NCBI GenBank assembly: GCA_965657945.1
Contig: CBFHPW010000006.1
Location: 1-64,000 of the forward strand
From: CAJJDF01 sp965657945
Lineage (GTDB): Bacteria > Bacteroidota > Bacteroidia > Flavobacteriales_D > CAJJDF01
DNA length: 64,000 nt
Direction: 5' to 3'
Shown one piece after another: positions 7,925 through 17,297 of this stretch. The notes under the pieces were generated by a model that was not told where the DNA came from, did no database searches, and was given only the letters and a program-made list of their open reading frames with translations. The position numbers and the translations under genes were made by a program. Position 1 is the stretch's first letter; the number at the start of each line of letters is the position of its first letter.

Positions 7925-10738
7925 ATGCCAAAGAATCAACAAATAAAATCAATTCTTATCATAGGTAGTGGACCGATTGTGATTGGTCAAGCCTGTGAAT
8001 TTGATTATGCCGGATCCCAAGCATCTCGTTCATTGAGAGAAGAAGGAATAGAAGTTACTTTAATCAATTCTAACCCGGCTACTATCATGACAGATAAAAT
8101 GGTTGCGGACAATGTATACCTAAAACCTTTGGAGCCTGAGTATGTTGAAGAGATTCTTAAAAATCATAAAATTGACGCTGTATTGCCAACCATGGGTGGT
8201 CAAACTGCTCTTAATTTATGCATCAAATGCAAAGAGCTTGGAATATGGGAAGAACACGGTGTTGAAATCATTGGAGTAGATATTGATGCCATTGAAATTA
8301 CGGAAAACAGAGAAAAATTCAGAGCTTTAATGGATGAAATTGGAGTTGGCTCAGCTCCTTCAGACACAGCTCGTTCTTTCCTAAAAGGAAAAGAAATTGC
8401 ACAGGAAATAGGTTTCCCTTTAGTTATTCGTCCTTCCTATACTTTGGGAGGAAGTGGAGCTAGTTTTGTTCATACTGCTGATGAGTTTGATGAATTACTA
8501 AACAGAGGATTACACGCTTCGCCAATTCATGAGGTAATGATTGACAAAGCCGTCATTGGATGGAAAGAGTACGAATTGGAGTTATTGAGAGACAAAAATG
8601 ACAATGTAATTATCATTTGTTCGATCGAAAACTTTGATCCAATGGGAATTCATACTGGAGATTCCATTACAGTTGCCCCAGCAATGACATTATCTGATAC
8701 CACCTATCAGAAAATGAGAGACATGGCTATCAAAATGATGAGAAGCATCGGGAATTTTGCAGGAGGATGTAATGTACAATTCTCTGTTTCGCCTGATGAA
8801 AAAGAGGAAATAATTGCGATTGAAATTAACCCAAGGGTTTCTCGTTCGTCAGCGTTAGCCTCAAAAGCGACTGGGTACCCAATTGCAAAAATTGCATCGA
8901 AATTGGCTATTGGTTACACACTTGATGAACTCGACAATCAAATTACAAAAACAACCTCTGCCCTATTTGAGCCTACATTGGACTATGTGATTGTAAAAAT
9001 CCCTAGATGGAATTTCAACAAATTTAAAGGAGCCAATACCGAACTAGGATTACAAATGAAATCGGTGGGAGAAGTAATGGGAATTGGAAGATCCTTCCAA
9101 GAGGCACTTCAAAAAGCCTGTCAATCTTTAGAAATTGGTAGAAATGGATTGGGAGCAGATGGCAAAGAGGAAAGAAACCAAGACAAACTTCTTCATAGCT
9201 TAAAGCATGCAAGCTGGGATAGATTATTTCACGTATACGATTCTATTAAATTGGGAATTCCGTTCAAAACCATCAAAGAAATAACCAAAATTGATGATTG
9301 GTTCTTAAGGCAAATAGAAGACTTAATTCAGACGGAAAAGAAAATCGAGAAATTCAATGTGGATACCATTCCAAGAGAATTGCTATTTGAAGCCAAACAG
9401 AAAGGATATTGCGACAGACAAGTTGCTCATTTACTAAGAACTTTGGAAAGTCAAGTTTTTGCCAAAAGGCAAGAATTGGGAATAAATAGAGTGTATAAAT
9501 TGGTAGATACTTGTGCAGCAGAATTTGATGCAAAAACTCCTTACTACTACTCTACCTTTGAAATGGAAAATGAATCTGTAGTAACTGACAAAAAGAAAAT
9601 TATTGTGCTTGGTTCGGGACCCAACCGAATTGGACAAGGTATTGAATTCGATTATTGTTGCGTGCATGGAATTTATGCAGCCAAAGAAATGGGCTACGAA
9701 ACCATTATGATCAACTGTAACCCAGAAACGGTTTCTACTGATTTTGATACGGCCGATAAACTTTACTTCGAACCCGTTTTTTGGGAACACATTTACGACA
9801 TTATTCTTCATGAAAAACCAGAAGGTGTAATTGTACAACTTGGAGGACAAACAGCATTGAAACTAGCTGAAAAACTAGAGAAATACGGAATTAAAATAAT
9901 TGGTTCTGGATTTGATTCATTAGACTTAGCAGAAGACAGAGGAAGGTTCTCGAACAAACTAGAAGAATTGAATATTCCTTACCCAAAATTTGGAGTGGTA
10001 GAAAGCGCTGAACAGGCACTAGAAAAATCGAAAGAACTTGGATTCCCACTTCTTGTGAGACCTTCGTACGTTTTGGGTGGACAAAAAATGAAAATTGTGA
10101 TCAACGAGCAAGAATTAGAAACTCACGTAGTTGATATCTTGCGAGATATGCCAGACAACCAAATATTAGTGGATCACTTTTTGGGAGGTGCCATTGAAGC
10201 CGAAGCCGATGCCATTTGTGATGGAGAAAATGTTTATATCATTGGAATGATGCAACACATTGAACCTGCAGGAATTCATTCTGGAGATTCCTATGCTTTA
10301 CTTCCTCCTTACAACTTGGGAGATTTAATTCTTACCAAAATGGCAGAGTATACCAAGAAAATAGCACTCGCTTTAGACACAGTTGGTCTCATCAACATTC
10401 AATTTGCTGTGAAAGATGATGAAGTATATATCATTGAAGCCAATCCAAGAGCTTCGCGAACGGTTCCTTTTATTGCCAAAGCCTATGACGAACCTTACGT
10501 AAATTACGCAACCAAAGTGATGTTAGGAGCAAAATTAACAGACTTCAACTTTACTCCTAAAAAAGAAGGCTACGCGATTAAAATACCGGTATTTTCTTAC
10601 GAAAAATTCCCTGAGGTTGCTAAAGAACTGGGTCCAGAAATGAAATCGACCGGAGAAGCCATTTACTTTATTGATGATTTGAAAGATAAATTCTTTAGAA
10701 AAATTTATTCGGAAAGGAATATGTTGTTGAGTAAATAA
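7925..10738 (+). CDS. carB: Carbamoyl-phosphate synthase large subunit, short form without the allosteric domain
   Basis: CarB makes carbamoyl phosphate from bicarbonate, ATP and ammonia delivered by CarA, for pyrimidine and arginine synthesis. Two homologous synthetase halves are visible. Each begins with a nucleotide-binding segment (SGPIVIGQACEFDYAG near residue 14, SGPNRIGQGIEFDYC near residue 564) and contains an ATP-grasp domain (RPSYTLGGSGA; RPSYVLGGQKM). The protein ends at residue 937, directly after the second half. E. coli CarB has about 1073 residues because of a C-terminal MGS-like domain that binds UMP, IMP and ornithine; that domain is absent. carA is not adjacent. A terminator follows. 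Confidence 0.95.
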   Translation: MPKNQQIKSILIIGSGPIVIGQACEFDYAGSQASRSLREEGIEVTLINSNPATIMTDKMVADNVYLKPLEPEYVEEILKNHKIDAVLPTMGGQTALNLCIKCKELGIWEEHGVEIIGVDIDAIEITENREKFRALMDEIGVGSAPSDTARSFLKGKEIAQEIGFPLVIRPSYTLGGSGASFVHTADEFDELLNRGLHASPIHEVMIDKAVIGWKEYELELLRDKNDNVIIICSIENFDPMGIHTGDSITVAPAMTLSDTTYQKMRDMAIKMMRSIGNFAGGCNVQFSVSPDEKEEIIAIEINPRVSRSSALASKATGYPIAKIASKLAIGYTLDELDNQITKTTSALFEPTLDYVIVKIPRWNFNKFKGANTELGLQMKSVGEVMGIGRSFQEALQKACQSLEIGRNGLGADGKEERNQDKLLHSLKHASWDRLFHVYDSIKLGIPFKTIKEITKIDDWFLRQIEDLIQTEKKIEKFNVDTIPRELLFEAKQKGYCDRQVAHLLRTLESQVFAKRQELGINRVYKLVDTCAAEFDAKTPYYYSTFEMENESVVTDKKKIIVLGSGPNRIGQGIEFDYCCVHGIYAAKEMGYETIMINCNPETVSTDFDTADKLYFEPVFWEHIYDIILHEKPEGVIVQLGGQTALKLAEKLEKYGIKIIGSGFDSLDLAEDRGRFSNKLEELNIPYPKFGVVESAEQALEKSKELGFPLLVRPSYVLGGQKMKIVINEQELETHVVDILRDMPDNQILVDHFLGGAIEAEADAICDGENVYIIGMMQHIEPAGIHSGDSYALLPPYNLGDLILTKMAEYTKKIALALDTVGLINIQFAVKDDEVYIIEANPRASRTVPFIAKAYDEPYVNYATKVMLGAKLTDFNFTPKKEGYAIKIPVFSYEKFPEVAKELGPEMKSTGEAIYFIDDLKDKFFRKIYSERNMLLSK

Positions 10739-10762
10739 CTGAACCAAGCCAAATCAAAATTG

Positions 10763-10797
10763 AAAGGGAAAGAACGAAAGTTCTTTCCCTTTTTTTT
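10763..10797 (+). terminator. Rho-independent terminator of carB
   Basis: A perfect 13-bp stem (AAAGGGAAAGAAC with its complement, GAAA loop) runs into a T-tract about 25 bp after the carB stop. Confidence 0.9.
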
Positions 10798-11137
10798 ATT
10801 TAAAAACAGACTAAAAAGCATTTAAAAGAAGCAAACCGACCTTTTAAAAGTTAAACCAAATTCTTTCTTGGGTAAAAAAACAATAAAACTAATTTTGACA
10901 TGTCGCACAACTAATACACTAGATTTCAAACAATCATTACTAATAAAACAAATTTGAGAACAAATTTATAAAACATAAAAATTCATCCTAAAACTATTAA
11001 AAATCTACAAACAGAATATTCTTTTAGTCACAGTAATTGATCTAGGCAGTTTGGATAGTTATTTTTTTTAAGATAGCATAGTTCCAAGTAGATTTTTATT
11101 CACCTTAAAAATTAATAATATTATTAAAACCAAAGAA
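10798..11137. other. AT-rich intergenic stretch
   Basis: This region of about 340 bp has no supportable gene on either strand. It is very AT-rich with several short A/T runs and a small direct repeat of ACAAATTT. I see no exact TAnnTTTG element before the gene at 11138. Confidence 0.5.
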
Positions 11138-12007
11138 ATGATAAATATGAAATATACACTTCTTCTGTTCTTTGCATTACCAATAATTGGTATAGGACAA
11201 AAAGATACTTTAGTGAATACTTCGAGGAAAAATCTTCGAAAAAACATGCCATCCTACATTAATATAAGTGCAGGTAAAAGTAGATCATCTTTCAGAGATT
11301 TTGGAACATCTCCACTAACCTATATAGGAACACCAAACTTTATTGGAATTTCTAGATTAAGACAGAACGAACAGAAAGAATTTGAAATTGGATCTTTTTA
11401 TTCATTTGGAGATTTCAAGGTAAATTATAATGATCATAAAACAACTAGTAAAGTCCAGAGTTTATCGATTTATTATTCTAGAATTTATCAAGTAAAAACA
11501 TTATCAACTGAAAAATTTACGACAAAATTAGGAGGATTATTTAATGCCACTGGGAATTTGAGAAATAATGCCTCTTTACAAAATAACGCTTTGGGAAGAG
11601 AAATCATTGCCACGCTCTTTGGATCGGCAAAAGTTAGCTGGGACATAAGTAGAAAAGAGGCAAAATCAAATAAAATATTATTTTTTCACTACCACCTTAA
11701 ACCAAAAACAAGACATTTGGATTACCGACTCAATATTGGACTAATAAATAGCGCTTTAAGAAATGGGTATGCCTATATCGGACAATCCAGTGTTTTGAAT
11801 GACCCCAAAGTATTTGAAGGATATAAGTACAACTTATTTTCCGGCTTTAGGCTGAGTAGTTCTTTGGACTACACCGTCCAATTGAAAAACAACAACTCTC
11901 TCCAACTATCCTATCTATGGGATGCCTATAAAACAGGAGGAAAATTTGATCAACTAGAAATGGCATCACACATAATAAAAGCAACTTTAATGTTTAATTA
12001 CAAATAG
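11138..12007 (+). CDS. Secreted or outer-membrane protein of unknown function
   Basis: I do not recognise the family. The protein has 289 residues and starts with a signal peptide (hydrophobic LLLFFALPIIGIG, cleavage likely before QKDT). The rest is rich in alternating polar/hydrophobic strands ending in the aromatic strand IIKATLMFNYK, which fits an outer-membrane beta-barrel or a surface beta-protein. A second in-frame ATG at 11147 is an equally good start. The S41 protease gene follows 9 bp downstream on the same strand, so the two are probably cotranscribed. Confidence 0.6.
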   Translation: MINMKYTLLLFFALPIIGIGQKDTLVNTSRKNLRKNMPSYINISAGKSRSSFRDFGTSPLTYIGTPNFIGISRLRQNEQKEFEIGSFYSFGDFKVNYNDHKTTSKVQSLSIYYSRIYQVKTLSTEKFTTKLGGLFNATGNLRNNASLQNNALGREIIATLFGSAKVSWDISRKEAKSNKILFFHYHLKPKTRHLDYRLNIGLINSALRNGYAYIGQSSVLNDPKVFEGYKYNLFSGFRLSSSLDYTVQLKNNNSLQLSYLWDAYKTGGKFDQLEMASHIIKATLMFNYK

Positions 12008-12016
12008 TCACCTACT

Positions 12017-13018
12017 ATGAAATATATATATCAACTACTTATAATTGGATTCTTTTTAACCTCTTGCGAAAAAGTTTTTTTCGAGAAAGATTTATCCTCC
12101 ACTAGCCCAAAAGAAAACTTTGAATACCTTTGGAATGAATGCAATGAAAAATACTCTTATTTTGAGTTGAAAGGAATTAATTGGCAAGCTATTAAATCGC
12201 AATATTCCTCTAAAATATATGAAGGAATGAGCGATGACTCACTATTCAGTGTTTTAGGTGGCATGCTCATAGAATTAAAAGATGATCATACCAATCTCTT
12301 TTCAAATTTTAATGTGTCAGTTTTTGGGGTAAGGTATTTAGGAAAGGATAATTATGACGGTAGAGTTCTAAAGGAAAACTATTTATCCGACAATGTGTAC
12401 CGAACAGGTCCTTTTCTCCATGACTTCATCGATAATGGACAAATTGGGTATATAAGATTTAACGAATTTACTGGTACTGTGGATTCTGTTAATTTAAACT
12501 TTATTCTTCAACGATATAGAAATACAAAAGGATTGGTCTTAGACCTCAGAGAAAATGGTGGCGGAGCTGTAACAGATATTTTCCAGATACTAAGTCGATT
12601 TGTAGAGACAAAAACATTAGTGAATTACTCCAGGATAAAAACAGGCAAAGGGCATAATGATTTTTCTGCTCCACAACCTGTATATGTTGAACCTTTTAAA
12701 GGAATTCGTTACAATAAAAAAGTGGCTGTACTAACTGATAGGGGAACTTATAGTGCAGGTTCTTTTACCTCTCTTGCCACCAAAGCTCTTCCAAAAATGG
12801 TCTTAATAGGTGATACAACAGGAGGGGGGTTAGGTCTCCCGAATGGAGGACAATTACCAAACGGTTGGACTTATAGGTTTTCCATCACTCAAGCATTATC
12901 GTTGGATAAAAATCCAGAATTTGAGAAGGGTGTTCCACCAGATATTTCGGTTCTTTTTGATTGGTCTAATCTTACAAAAGACGAAATTCTAGAAAGGGCA
13001 ATTCTTGAATTGCAATAG
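12017..13018 (+). CDS. S41-family serine protease, lipoprotein
   Basis: The N-terminus has a lipoprotein signal with lipobox LTSC (Cys17), so the protein is probably anchored in the envelope. The protease domain of family S41 (C-terminal-processing/tricorn-like) is seen as IGYIRFNEF (143-151), GLVLDLRENGGG (172-183) and GTYSAGSFTSLA (243-254). S246 is the probable nucleophile, and DTTGGGLGLPNGGQLPNGW follows (266-284). No PDZ domain is evident in the 333 residues, which resembles the short tricorn-like lipoproteins common in Bacteroidota. The substrate is unknown. It follows the unknown secreted protein in a likely two-gene operon. Confidence 0.8.
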   Translation: MKYIYQLLIIGFFLTSCEKVFFEKDLSSTSPKENFEYLWNECNEKYSYFELKGINWQAIKSQYSSKIYEGMSDDSLFSVLGGMLIELKDDHTNLFSNFNVSVFGVRYLGKDNYDGRVLKENYLSDNVYRTGPFLHDFIDNGQIGYIRFNEFTGTVDSVNLNFILQRYRNTKGLVLDLRENGGGAVTDIFQILSRFVETKTLVNYSRIKTGKGHNDFSAPQPVYVEPFKGIRYNKKVAVLTDRGTYSAGSFTSLATKALPKMVLIGDTTGGGLGLPNGGQLPNGWTYRFSITQALSLDKNPEFEKGVPPDISVLFDWSNLTKDEILERAILELQ

Positions 13019-13040
13019 TTCCCTCTAATTTTTATAAATT

Positions 13041-13086
13041 CTCTCCTCTGTCATAACTCTTTGAGGTATGGCGGAGGAGAGTTTTG
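13041..13086 (+). terminator. Terminator after the S41 protease gene
   Basis: A 15-bp stem (13041-13055 with 13067-13081, two G-U pairs) is followed by TTTTG. It lies 22 bp after the protease stop. Confidence 0.7.
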
Positions 13087-13188
13087 TTAAATGTATCTGG
13101 GTTTTTACAATAATATTTTGTGACTGAAATACCCTAATCAATTTAAGTGAAATTCTTTTAAAAGTGGCTCTTTATAATCGAGAGAATT

Positions 13189-13674
13189 TTACAAAAAAGT
13201 CCCAAACCTTTCGAAATGACAGGTGTATCCATTTGGGTATCGTAGCAGGTAGTCTTGATGTTCGGGTTCTGCAGGCCAAAAAGTAGATTTTGGCTCTAAT
13301 GTAGTCACAACCCTTCCTTCCCATTTTTCGGATTCTTCAACCAGCTCAATCATTTTTTTAGCTTCCTGCTCCTCCTCTTCATCTTGAAAAAAAATGGCTG
13401 ATCTATAACTTGCTCCAATGTCATTTCCTTGCCTATCCAAAGTGGTAGGATTGTGAATTCGAAAAAAATAATCGAGAATTTCACGGAATGAAGTAATTTC
13501 AGAATCGTAGGTAAGCTCAATTCCTTCGGCATGACCCGGATGGTATTTATAAGAAGGCTTTTCATTTTCTCCACCTATGTAACCAACTTCCGTATCAACA
13601 ATTCCTGGGCGAACTCGAAACAATTCTTCCATACCCCAAAAACATCCTCCTGCTATGTATGCTTTTTTTATCAT
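13189..13674 (-). CDS. msrA: Peptide-methionine (S)-S-oxide reductase MsrA
   Basis: MsrA reduces methionine-S-sulfoxide in proteins and small molecules. The active-site motif GGCFWGMEE places the catalytic Cys at residue 11. GHAEGIEL (47-54), RSAIFF (91-96) and AEPEHQDYL (135-143) are also typical. C152 near the end (YTCHF) is a plausible resolving cysteine. The 161-residue length is normal for a free-standing cytoplasmic MsrA with no signal peptide. It lies 67 bp downstream of the SulP transporter gene on the same strand. Confidence 0.95.
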   Translation of the reverse strand: MIKKAYIAGGCFWGMEELFRVRPGIVDTEVGYIGGENEKPSYKYHPGHAEGIELTYDSEITSFREILDYFFRIHNPTTLDRQGNDIGASYRSAIFFQDEEEEQEAKKMIELVEESEKWEGRVVTTLEPKSTFWPAEPEHQDYLLRYPNGYTCHFERFGTFL

Positions 13675-13741
13675 GACCTCAATTTTGTTTACCCAATATT
13701 AGTAAATAATAGAGTGCGATGCTACACTGAAATGAAAAAAT

Positions 13742-15316
13742 TTAATTCGACATTACTTTGTAAGTAGGATCTTCCAATACGTTTACGTCAATTACCTTTT
13801 CGGCATTGCTGAGCAACCTTTTGCAATCGCCAGACAGATGTTTTAGATGCAGTTTCTTACCAGCTTTCAAATACCTTTCTGTGAGTCTGTTCAATGCCTC
13901 AATAGCCGACATATCCGAAACTTTACTTTCGGCAAAATCTATCACTACTTCTTGTGGATCGTTTTCAACGTCAAATTTTTCGCTAAAAGTGGTAACGGAA
14001 CCAAAAAACAAAGGTCCATATATTTCGTAGTGTTTCACTCCGTTTTCATCAATGTGCTTTCTTGCTCTAATTCGTTTGGCACTTTCCCAAGCAAAAACCA
14101 AGGCTGAAATAATCACACCAATTAACACAGCAAGAGCTAAATTGTGTAAAAACACCGTAATGAGAGTAACTAAAACCATGACAAAAATATCAGATTTTGG
14201 CATTCTTCTAAATGCTTTGAAACTTGCCCATTCAAATGTTCCGATAGCTACCATTACCATGACGCCAACGAGCGCTGCAATAGGAAGTAATTCAATTACC
14301 GGAGCCCCTACCAAAATAATAACAAGAATAGTAAGCGCTGCAACAATTCCAGATAACCTAGCCCTAGAACCTGCCGACAAATTTACCAAAGTTTGAGCAA
14401 TCATAGGACAACCTCCCATTCCTCCAAAAAAACCATTGAGAATATTTGCACTACCCTGCGCCAAACATTCTCTGTTACTGTTTCCTTTAGTGTCTGTAAT
14501 TTCATCCACTAAATTCAAAGTAAGCAATCCTTCCGTTAATCCTACTGCCGCCATTGTCAAGCCAAACGGAAATACAATTTTTAAAGTTTCCCAAGTCATG
14601 GGAACGTTTGGGATTCTAAACTCTGGCAAAGAACCACTCAATGATTTTAAAGGTTGGCCAGGCAAAGTATCTTCATTGATTATGTCCACTACCTGCTTGG
14701 TATCAATTCCTGAAAAGTAAACGACTGCGAACACCACAATGATTGCTATGAGCGATGCAGGAATCGCCTTGGTTATTTTTGGGACAATTATAATGATTGC
14801 TATGGTAAAAAGTACAAGCCCCAACATCGTATACATGGGCGTTCCAGAAATCCACTCGGTTGCCTCACCAACGCCAATCTTAAACTGATCCATTTGTGCC
14901 ATAAAAATAATAATGGCCAATCCATTCACAAATCCAAACATAACAGGCTGAGGAACCAATCGAATAAATTTACCGAGTTTTAATAATCCGACAAGTAGTT
15001 GGATAACTCCAGCTACAACCACAGCAGCAAAAACGTACTCCAATCCATTAAGTCTTATCATTAGGGCCATAACCACCACCACTGTGGCACCAGCGCCACC
15101 CGAAATAAGGCCGGGTCTTCCACCAAAAATTGCGGTAACCAACCCCATAATAAAAGCCCCGTAAAGCCCTACTAAAGGGGGGAATCCTGCCAAGATTGCG
15201 AACATCAAGGATTCTGGAATCATTGTCATAGCAACTGTAAAGCCTGCCAAAATTTCGGTGCGGTAGTTCACTTTTTGAGAGAAATCAAACAGGTTTACAT
15301 ATTTCTTTAATGCCAT
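13742..15316 (-). CDS. SulP-family anion transporter with STAS domain
   Basis: This is a SLC26/SulP inner-membrane transporter of 524 residues, probably carrying sulfate, bicarbonate or another anion. The hydrophobic core (about residues 15-410) begins with the family segment AGFTVAMTMIPESLMFAILA and contains GLYGAF and GGMGGCPMIAQT. The C-terminal STAS domain (about 430-520) includes VVIDFAESKVSDMSAIEAL. The anion cannot be decided from the sequence. A -7 promoter element is seen at 15339-15346, back to back with the bshA promoter. Confidence 0.9.
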   Translation of the reverse strand: MALKKYVNLFDFSQKVNYRTEILAGFTVAMTMIPESLMFAILAGFPPLVGLYGAFIMGLVTAIFGGRPGLISGGAGATVVVVMALMIRLNGLEYVFAAVVVAGVIQLLVGLLKLGKFIRLVPQPVMFGFVNGLAIIIFMAQMDQFKIGVGEATEWISGTPMYTMLGLVLFTIAIIIIVPKITKAIPASLIAIIVVFAVVYFSGIDTKQVVDIINEDTLPGQPLKSLSGSLPEFRIPNVPMTWETLKIVFPFGLTMAAVGLTEGLLTLNLVDEITDTKGNSNRECLAQGSANILNGFFGGMGGCPMIAQTLVNLSAGSRARLSGIVAALTILVIILVGAPVIELLPIAALVGVMVMVAIGTFEWASFKAFRRMPKSDIFVMVLVTLITVFLHNLALAVLIGVIISALVFAWESAKRIRARKHIDENGVKHYEIYGPLFFGSVTTFSEKFDVENDPQEVVIDFAESKVSDMSAIEALNRLTERYLKAGKKLHLKHLSGDCKRLLSNAEKVIDVNVLEDPTYKVMSN

Positions 15317-15338
15317 AATTGTGGGATTTTTGCGAGTG

Positions 15339-15346
15339 CAAAACTA
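15339..15346 (-). promoter_or_regulatory. -7 element of the SulP gene
   Basis: On the minus strand TAGTTTTG matches TAnnTTTG, 22 bp upstream of the SulP start. The -33 element is not clear. Confidence 0.5.
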
Positions 15347-15370
15347 CTGAAAAGTTATGAGAATAAATAG

Positions 15371-15378
15371 TAAGTTTG
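15371..15378 (+). promoter_or_regulatory. -7 element of bshA
   Basis: TAAGTTTG matches TAnnTTTG and lies 33 bp before the ATG at 15412. It overlaps the alternative upstream ATG at 15376, which argues against that longer start. Confidence 0.55.
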
Positions 15379-15411
15379 TGGAACCAAACGAGACTACCAA
15401 AAGAAAAAAGA

Positions 15412-16524
15412 ATGAAAATAGGAATTGTATTGTACCCGACCTACGGAGGAAGTGGTGTCGTTGCCACAGAATTAGGAAAAGCTTTGGCCCAAAAAGGACA
15501 TCAAATTCACTTCATTTCCTATAGTTTCCCTGTCCGATTGGATGTTCACGACAAAAATATATTTTACCACGAAGTAAGAGTAAACAGTTACCCACTATTC
15601 AAATATCCTCCTTACGAATCGGCATTGACAAGCAAATTGGTAGATGTAATCCGGTTTGAAAAATTGGATGTACTTCACCTCCATTATGCTATTCCACATG
15701 CCTCAGCTGCTCACATGGCACAGCAAATATTAGAAGAAGAAGGCATTTATATTCCTTTTATCACAACACTCCACGGAACTGACATTACTTTAGTGGGACG
15801 TGATCCATTTTTTAAACCCATTATTACCTATTCTATTAATAAATCAGATGCAGTAACGACAGTTTCACAAAGTTTGAAAGACGATACCTATAATTTTTTC
15901 AATATCAAAAATGACATTGAAGTGATACCCAATTTCATTTATATTAAAGATATGAAATTTAGCATCCACAGAGATAAATACGCTGAGAAAGACGAACTTA
16001 TTTTGTGTCACATTTCCAATTTTAGAAAAGTAAAAAGAGTCCAAGACGTTATCCAGGTTTTTGCAAAAGTAAGAGAACAAATTAAGTGCAAACTAATCTT
16101 GGTTGGTGACGGACCCGAGAGAGACAAGATGGAAATGCTATGCAGAGAGCTAGGAACTTGTAAAGACACAAGTTTTATTGGAACTGTGAATAACACTACT
16201 GAGATTCTATCGATAGCCGATTTGTTTTTACTACCTTCCGAAACCGAAAGTTTTGGACTAGCAGCATTAGAAGCTATGGCGGTTTCGGTGCCCGTGGTTT
16301 CGACTAACACGGGAGGAATTCCTGAGGTAAATGAACACGGAGTTTCAGGCATGTTGAGTAATGTTGGAGATGTGGATGAAATGGCCAAAAACGCGATTTA
16401 TATCCTTTCGGATAAAGAAAGGCATCAGGAATTTAAAGAAAATGCGCTTAAGCAAGCCGCTAAGTTTGACTTAAACGAGATTGTGGAAAAATACATTACC
16501 TTGTACAAGAAAGTTATAAAATAG
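15412..16524 (+). CDS. bshA: N-acetyl-alpha-D-glucosaminyl L-malate synthase BshA
   Basis: BshA is the GT4 glycosyltransferase that joins GlcNAc from UDP-GlcNAc to L-malate, the first step of bacillithiol synthesis. The start MKIGIVLYPTYGGSGVVATE, with GG at 12-13 binding the donor phosphate, is characteristic. HGTDITLVGRDP (121-132), VIPNFI (171-176), VGDGPERD (231-238) and E279-x7-E287 (ESFGLAALE) are further GT4/BshA signatures. I use the ATG at 15412 (370 residues) because a promoter element overlaps the longer start. The other bsh genes are not in the window. The trmH-like gene follows after 5 bp and is probably cotranscribed. Confidence 0.92.
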   Translation: MKIGIVLYPTYGGSGVVATELGKALAQKGHQIHFISYSFPVRLDVHDKNIFYHEVRVNSYPLFKYPPYESALTSKLVDVIRFEKLDVLHLHYAIPHASAAHMAQQILEEEGIYIPFITTLHGTDITLVGRDPFFKPIITYSINKSDAVTTVSQSLKDDTYNFFNIKNDIEVIPNFIYIKDMKFSIHRDKYAEKDELILCHISNFRKVKRVQDVIQVFAKVREQIKCKLILVGDGPERDKMEMLCRELGTCKDTSFIGTVNNTTEILSIADLFLLPSETESFGLAALEAMAVSVPVVSTNTGGIPEVNEHGVSGMLSNVGDVDEMAKNAIYILSDKERHQEFKENALKQAAKFDLNEIVEKYITLYKKVIK

Positions 16525-16529
16525 AAAGT

Positions 16530-17201
16530 ATGAAATCCAACTTAGTTGACTACTTGTCTCAGTTTGCTCATGAAAATAGGGTAACACTTTTTAACCAAAA
16601 AATTAAAGAAAGAACAAATTTTGTTACGTTGGTTTTGGAAGATATTTATCACGCCCAAAATACCAGTGCAGCTATTCGAACTTGTGATTGTTTTGGCATC
16701 CAAAAAATGCATGTGATTGAAAACAGAAATGAATTCAACTTGCATACAGGAATCACACTGGGATCGGCCAATTGGATTGATATAGAGAGACACAACCAAG
16801 AAGAAAATAATACTCGCACAGCTCTTCAAAAATTAAAAAAAGAAGGGTATAAAATTGTTGCAACAACTCCATTACCTAACACAAAATCTTTGTATGATAT
16901 GGAATTGGATAAGCCAATAGCTTTGGTTTTGGGTAATGAAGCAAATGGAATCTCTGATATTGTAAAGGAGGAAGCGGATGAATTCATTACCATTCCAATG
17001 CATGGATTTACGGAGAGTTTTAACATTTCGGTTTCTGCGGCAATTTGTCTTTCTGAGCTTACAACCAAAATGAGAGAAAAAGAAGTAGATTGGCAACTAA
17101 GTGATAATGAACAAGAAAGAGTGTTATTAAAATGGTTGAAACAATCGATAAAAAAAGGAGAAAAAATAGCTGAAGAATTTGAAGCAAAAAGAAAGGTATA
17201 A
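16530..17201 (+). CDS. TrmH-family tRNA/rRNA 2'-O-ribose methyltransferase
   Basis: This is a SPOUT-class methyltransferase using S-adenosylmethionine. The three family motifs are present: motif 1 around NTSAAIRTCDCFGI (44-57, with R50), motif 2 VLGNEANGISD (133-143) and motif 3 ESFNISVSAAICL (162-174). The length of 223 residues and the N-terminal extension fit TrmH (tRNA Gm18) better than RlmB, but the target nucleotide is inferred. It starts 5 bp after the bshA stop. Confidence 0.88.
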   Translation: MKSNLVDYLSQFAHENRVTLFNQKIKERTNFVTLVLEDIYHAQNTSAAIRTCDCFGIQKMHVIENRNEFNLHTGITLGSANWIDIERHNQEENNTRTALQKLKKEGYKIVATTPLPNTKSLYDMELDKPIALVLGNEANGISDIVKEEADEFITIPMHGFTESFNISVSAAICLSELTTKMREKEVDWQLSDNEQERVLLKWLKQSIKKGEKIAEEFEAKRKV

Positions 17202-17257
17202 ATCAGTTACTTAACTAAATTTTAAGAAGATAGTTCCTCGAAACGGAAAGGAATCCT

Positions 17258-17265
17258 TATATTTG
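17258..17265 (+). promoter_or_regulatory. -7 element before the bTHX-like gene
   Basis: TATATTTG matches TAnnTTTG exactly, 32 bp upstream of the ATG at 17298. Confidence 0.6.
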
Positions 17266-17297
17266 TACCTTAATCGAACAAAAATTACATATAAACT

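Noticed and set aside
9434..9850. Minus-strand 138-codon open frame inside carB
   Set aside because: Antisense to conserved CarB residues; no known motif.
15376..15411. N-terminal extension of BshA from the ATG at 15376
   Set aside because: A TAnnTTTG element overlaps this start, and BshA proteins begin at the MKIG sequence encoded from 15412.
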